This document shows, piece by piece, positions 20,076-22,828 of a DNA stretch of 22,828 bases (its first letter is position 1; each line of letters starts with the position of its first letter). Made by a program: the position numbers and the translations under genes. This DNA is from CAYZEE01 sp964477485 (lineage in GTDB: Bacteria; Patescibacteriota; Microgenomatia; Levybacterales; UBA12049). The notes beneath the pieces are model-generated. The model was not told the DNA's origin. It saw nothing but the letters and a program-made list of their open reading frames with translations, and made no database searches. The DNA lies in assembly GCA_964477485.1 (NCBI GenBank), contig CAYZEE010000015.1, positions 1-22,828 of the forward strand. The letters run 5' to 3'.

Positions 20076-20207
20076 CTTTCGAGGTGAAACTACAAACTGA
20101 TTGTCAGGATTCCACTTGTTGTCCGGATCAGCATAATCAGCATTCAACCACAATCCGTCCTTGTTACGCTTAACATACAAGACGTTAGGATTACCATTCG
20201 AGTCAGT
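20076..20207 (-). repeat. DGR template repeat (TR), 132 bp
   Basis: Minus-strand reading encodes a peptide like the target tail but with Asn/Lys/Asp codons (GLWLNADYADPDNKWNPDNQ). Compared with the VR (20543-20674) there are 18 differences, and each is an A on the TR coding strand (T on the plus strand). None of the 94 other bases differ, against 18 of 38 adenines. The last 22 bp (20080-20101) are identical although they include adenines, as expected for the primer/initiation (IMH) end. Sequence further upstream (20208-20210 onwards) diverges. Confidence 0.95.
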
Positions 20208-20542
20208 TTTGTATAACACGCCATCTATTTCACTGCTAATCTAGTCTTAATAAGAGATTAAGCTGTATTTTACTTGTGATATTTAAATCAACCAGCGTAT
20301 TACACCAAGTTTTTCTTTTTTAATTTGACAATATATCAATTACTCCGTAAAAAGCCATAACCCTTTACGCTCTCAATAAATATTTGCCGAAAAGGTCTTG
20401 AAAAGCCGTAGCCGTTCAATAAAACCAATCTAATTAAAAGTATACAAAAACTTAAAAATTTTCGGCCGAAAAACCAAAGAGTCAAATTAACAAAAAGATT
20501 AAAACTCAAAAACGAAGCGCCAAAAGATTTAAGTACTAATTA
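20208..20542. other. Non-coding interval between TR and target gene
   Basis: About 330 bp with no convincing gene on either strand. On the minus strand this is the region upstream of TR and downstream of the target gene. It has a hairpin CTTAAT-AAGAG-ATTAAG (20246-20262), a plus-strand TTGACA (20325-20330) without a good -10, a 14-bp palindrome (20459-20472), and a short hairpin AAGTA-CTAAT-TACTT (20531-20545) overlapping the target stop codon. The promoter that makes TR RNA must lie here or in the target transcript, but I cannot identify it. Confidence 0.6.
20454..20473 (-). terminator. Possible terminator of the target gene
   Basis: The palindrome TTTTCGGCCGAAAA (20472-20459) can form a 5-bp stem with a GGCC loop and is followed on the minus strand by ATTTTT. 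It lies about 70 bp after the target stop. The stem is short and mostly A-T, so termination efficiency is doubtful. Confidence 0.35.
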
Positions 20543-21220
20543 CTTGCGAGGTGAAACTACAAACTGATCGACAGGACGCCACCCGTTGCCCGGATCAGCA
20601 CAATCAGCATCCAACCACAATCCGCCCTCGCTACGCCTAACATACAAGACGCGAGGACGACCATTCGAGTCAGTAACTAGTTCCATTATTCCAACTAAAG
20701 GCTTACCTATTTCAACTTGAATATTTCCTTTCGCAGCTTCTACTGCTAGTTTTACCATTGTTTCAACAGAAACTCTGTCTCCAAATTTCTTTGCCTTTTC
20801 CCAGATTTGTTGAGTTGTTGGATAATCAGCACCAAGTCCCATTGTGCGTGGATCTAAAGTTGCTAGATCTTGTGCCTGAGGCTCTTCCAAAGAGGAAGTA
20901 GGTGCTCTTTTAATTACATCTCTTGCCCAACTTCCAACATTAAGCCCTCTTGTAGAATCTGCTAATTGTCTCATTTCTTCGTTACTCATACCATTTGTAA
21001 TAATTTCCGGAAGTCTAATCGCTCCCTCTGGAAGTAAAAGGTTTGTTGAAGTTTCTATGGCTAGTCCTTGTTTAGGCATTCTAGGAGTAAGCCATCCTTT
21101 TTTTGCGGCATGATCAACACTAGCTCTTAATGCCATAAGACCACCTACAGCTTCCGTATTTCCTCCTGTTGCTGCTAAAGCACTTTGAAAATCTATAATT
21201 TCTCTTATCTCCTTTGCCAT
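20540..21220 (-). CDS. DGR target (variable) protein, 226 residues
   Basis: The C-terminal 44 residues (183-226) are the variable repeat; residues 1-182 are unique and I recognise no family. The start is Met at 21220 (MAKEIREIIDFQSALAATGG). Segments such as LRASVDHAAKKGWLTPRM and IWEKAKKFGDRVSVETMVKL look helical and soluble. There is no signal peptide, membrane segment or cysteine pair, so the protein is probably cytoplasmic or attached otherwise. Variable positions are 188, 190, 195, 197, 198, 199, 204, 207, 211, 213, 215, 217 and 218, inside an LYVxR..GLWL...ADP.N.W.P.D frame of invariant hydrophobic residues. Many DGR targets end in a C-type-lectin-like fold; that is plausible here but not shown. 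The ATG is about 10 bases from a -10 box, with no Shine-Dalgarno motif. Confidence 0.85.
   Translation of the reverse strand: MAKEIREIIDFQSALAATGGNTEAVGGLMALRASVDHAAKKGWLTPRMPKQGLAIETSTNLLLPEGAIRLPEIITNGMSNEEMRQLADSTRGLNVGSWARDVIKRAPTSSLEEPQAQDLATLDPRTMGLGADYPTTQQIWEKAKKFGDRVSVETMVKLAVEAAKGNIQVEIGKPLVGIMELVTDSNGRPRVLYVRRSEGGLWLDADCADPGNGWRPVDQFVVSPRK
20543..20674 (-). repeat. DGR variable repeat (VR), 132 bp, 3' end of target gene
   Basis: Aligns to the TR with a constant offset of 467 and no gaps. Coding-strand changes relative to TR are mostly A to G (13), with 4 A to C and 1 A to T. Thirteen residues change: N-R, N-R, K-R, N-S, K-E, D-G, N-D, Y-C, D-G, K-G, N-R, D-V, N-D; the eighteenth change is silent (CGA to CGC). 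The VR ends about three bases before the stop TAA; sequence outside it is unrelated to the TR flanks. Confidence 0.95.
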
Positions 21221-21230
21221 ATGAAAAACA

Positions 21231-21259
21231 ATGTTATCATACTATAAACTAGAAGTCAA
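21231..21259 (-). promoter_or_regulatory. Promoter of the DGR target gene
   Basis: TTGACT (-35, 21259-21254, 5 of 6) and TAACAT (-10, 21236-21231, 4 of 6) are 17 bp apart on the minus strand. The -10 ends 10 bases before the ATG at 21220, so the message would be leaderless or nearly so. The -35 is 7 bp from the target duplication of the neighbouring IS. Confidence 0.5.
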
Positions 21260-21265
21260 TAGCTA

Positions 21266-21271
21266 TGTTTT
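21266..21271. repeat. Left target-site duplication of the IS
   Basis: TGTTTT directly precedes the left inverted repeat and is repeated exactly at 22295-22300 after the right end. Six bases is longer than the 2-4 bp usual for IS5 elements, so part of the match may be chance. Confidence 0.55.
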
Positions 21272-22294
21272 GAGTCTGGTGCAAAACTCATTGCAGATTG
21301 ATTTGACAATATAAATAGCAGCTGACACGATAGAAATGTTGTTAGAACAATCTATCTAACTCCAGAGGGAGGTGTAAGCTACTATGACTTTTGTACCAAA
21401 ATTACCACATAAAGTCCAATATCTTTCTCAATTCTCGTTCTCTTTCGTAACTAAACTGTGCGAAAAGACAAAAGCGGAGAGACTTATCGGCGGAAGACCG
21501 GGTTACGATAAAGAATTATTGTTTTTTTGCTTTTGATGAAACGGTTAACCAATTGGAGTTTTCGTACCGTTGCGGAAATGGGGGGAATATCGCATTCAAC
21601 TTTAGTTAGGGCAAATACATACTTCTTGGTTAATCATGTCTATGAGAAGTTCTTTCTTTCCTTAGTAAAAAGAGCCCATCGGAGAGGCTTAATTAAAGGT
21701 CAATTTGTAGCCATGGACTCAAGTTTTATACAGACGTTTTCAGGCAAACAAGAAACAGGAAGTGAGGGATGGAATGGTTTTAAAGAGGCGTATGGTTTTA
21801 AACTGCATCTACTGATTGATTGCGAGACAAAATTCCCCATCGCTTTAATCGTTACCAACGGACTGGCCGGTGATAATACCCTGGCTATTCCTTTGCTTAA
21901 GAAAGCGAGGAAACTGCTTAAGAAAACAGGTTATGTCCTGGCTGATAAAGGCTATGATGACGGAAAGCTGGTTGATTTTATCGTCAAAGCTTTCTCAGCC
22001 AAAGCAGGAATTCCTATCAGGAAATACAACAGAGGTAAAAACTACTCCTGGAAAGGAGCAACTAAGAATTTCCAACTGAAAGCTAAAGGAAGAAGTCTTA
22101 AAAAGAGTATCTACAGCAAAAGAACTGCGGTTGAAAGAGTTTTTTCAATGCTTAAACGAGTATTTCATCTGGGACATGAGGAAGTCAGGGGAATTCTTTC
22201 TTTTGCTAAACAGGTCTATCTGACCTTAATTTGTTACATGCTCTCGCTCTTTGACATTGCTAAGATAAGTTAATGGGGGTTTTGCACCAGGCTC
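21272..22294 (+). mobile_element. IS5-like insertion sequence, 1023 bp
   Basis: Bounded by 18-bp inverted repeats: left GAGTCTGGTGCAAAACTC (21272-21289) and right, reverse-complemented, GAGCCTGGTGCAAAACCC (22294-22277), 16 of 18 identical, flanked by TGTTTT on both sides. It encodes one transposase in two overlapping frames. The ends beginning GAG and the DDE protein resemble the IS5 family within the IS4/IS5 clan. It lies between the target gene and the replication-relaxation gene and interrupts neither. Confidence 0.85.
21384..22273 (+). CDS. IS5-like DDE transposase, made by -1 frameshift
   Basis: Cuts and joins the IS ends. Frame 1 runs from ATG 21384 (GGGAGG Shine-Dalgarno at 21367-21372) to TGA 21534-21536: 50 codons ending RPGYDKELLFFCF. 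Frame 2 (21527-22273, 248 codons) continues with RLTNWSFRTVAEMGGISHST and holds the catalytic triad: Asp in FVAMDSSFI, Asp in YVLADKGYDDG, and Glu in the YSKRTAVERVFSMLK block (the Y-2-R-3-E-6-K signature). Slipping back one base on the T7 run (21522-21528) joins them into a roughly 297-residue protein. Transposases of several IS5 groups are known to be made this way; alternatively the element is mutated. Frame 2 has no ATG with a good ribosome-binding site. Confidence 0.85.
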
Positions 22295-22300
22295 TGTTTT
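22295..22300. repeat. Right target-site duplication of the IS
   Basis: TGTTTT immediately after the right inverted repeat, identical to the left copy. Joining the flanks without the IS restores a continuous sequence (agctatgttttgcgtaat). Confidence 0.55.
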
Positions 22301-22310
22301 GCGTAATTAT

Positions 22311-22828
22311 TCAATCATTGTCACCTTTTTCAACTGTTGTCCAAATATTCCTTTCGTCAATAAAGTTAAGCAATTTATCTATAGCAGTTAATTGAAAATT
22401 AAGTTTATCACTATCATATTCATATTCCTGTTTTTTAATGTATTTAATTAAATGCTTTAATTTTTGTTCATTGGGTAATACTAATAAAACTGTAGGATAG
22501 GGGGCTTCTGTTAATTCCCACTGATAAAATTCAATATATTGTTTAATTCTGTATCTTAAAGCATACCTTGGCACGTGGGAATCAAAAATATCCAGGAAAA
22601 ATCTAGTTGTTTTTTTATTTTTCTTAACCTTTTTGGTATTGGTGATATATACGTCCGGTTTTAATTTTGACAAAAGCTCATTTGTATAACACTCAGTTTT
22701 TGTAAAGAAGAAATAGTCGTTGTTGGATGTCCTTTGAATAAGAATTAACTTTACGCAAAACTCGGCTACATTTATGCAATGGTCAATAAACTTTTGTGAA
22801 GCTTTCTTATCCTGATAAAACTTTTTAA
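22311..22828 (-). CDS. Replication-relaxation family-like protein, C-terminal part
   Basis: The frame runs from the TGA at 22313-22311 back through the right window edge (172 codons visible); the first residues are beyond it. Visible segments: FIDHCINVAEFCVKL, LLSKLKPDVYITN, KTTRFFLDIFDSHVPRYALR, RIKQYIEFYQWELTEAPYPT, VLLVLPNEQKLKHLIKYIKK. The H..x..VAEF helix, the LKPD strand, the acidic FFLDIFD strand and the FPTVLLV-like strand match the pattern I recall for replication-relaxation (PF13814-type) proteins of plasmids and integrative elements. The assignment is from pattern memory only. An internal TTG at 22673 could start a shorter form but upstream sequence is clearly coding. Confidence 0.6.
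   Translation of the reverse strand, partial: KKFYQDKKASQKFIDHCINVAEFCVKLILIQRTSNNDYFFFTKTECYTNELLSKLKPDVYITNTKKVKKNKKTTRFFLDIFDSHVPRYALRYRIKQYIEFYQWELTEAPYPTVLLVLPNEQKLKHLIKYIKKQEYEYDSDKLNFQLTAIDKLLNFIDERNIWTTVEKGDND

Noticed and set aside
20022..20219. A 65-codon minus-strand frame covering the TR
   Set aside because: It opens with GTG, its middle is the TR and its end is antisense to avd and the terminator. It is a template, not a gene.
20325..20353. Plus-strand promoter TTGACA-17-TAAAAA
   Set aside because: The -10 is poor and nothing downstream on the plus strand is coding until the IS.
1..22828. CRISPR arrays, tRNA or rRNA genes
   Set aside because: No regularly spaced repeats and no tRNA-like cloverleaf or rRNA sequence were noticed on reading either strand.

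Overview
ORGANISM. The window is AT-rich, uses UGA as an ordinary stop, and has a canonical bacterial S10-spc-alpha ribosomal cluster on the minus strand in which rpmD (bL30/uL30) is missing between rpsE and rplO. Missing L30, a compact genome, several leaderless or Shine-Dalgarno-poor starts and an adjacent diversity-generating retroelement (DGR) together suggest a Candidate Phyla Radiation (Patescibacteria) bacterium. The phylum cannot be fixed from this window.

LAYOUT. Right to left (direction of transcription), 18399 to 1 is the core cluster: tuf, rpsJ, rplC-rplD-rplW-rplB-rpsS-rplV-rpsC-rplP-rpmC-rpsQ, rplN-rplX-rplE-rpsN-rpsH-rplF-rplR-rpsE-rplO-secY, then adk, an unassigned P-loop kinase, cmk and map, then infA-rpmJ-rpsM-rpsK-rpsD-rpoA-rplQ and the start of rplM (cut by the window edge). 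Many neighbours overlap or share TAATG/ATGA junctions, so translation is probably coupled. Several of the few real spacers hold self-complementary sequences: a promoter, leader and terminator-like attenuator before rplC, a 16-bp hairpin at the predicted 5' end of infA mRNA, and hairpins before rplV, rpsM and rplF.

ACCESSORY SIDE (18500-22828). Immediately upstream of tuf sits a DGR: a reverse transcriptase (minus, 3' end frameshifted), an Avd-like accessory protein on the opposite strand with a (CT)11 tract in its first codons, a 132-bp template repeat (TR), and a target gene whose last 132 bp are the variable repeat (VR). TR and VR differ at 18 positions, and all 18 are adenines of the TR coding strand, which is the mutational signature of DGRs. 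Right of the target gene is an IS5-like insertion sequence (1023 bp, 18-bp terminal inverted repeats, 6-bp target duplication) whose transposase needs a -1 frameshift at a T7 run. The window ends in the 3' part of a gene resembling replication-relaxation proteins of mobile elements.

HOW IT WORKS TOGETHER. The left 18 kb is the translation, protein-export and nucleotide-kinase core. The right 4 kb is a cassette that, by DGR precedent, would copy TR RNA into adenine-mutagenised cDNA with RT plus Avd and write it into the 3' end of the target gene, altering 13 surface residues in the version seen here. The unusual points are the inverted avd lying between TR and RT, a terminator right after TR, the possible phase-variable tract, and the broken RT tail.
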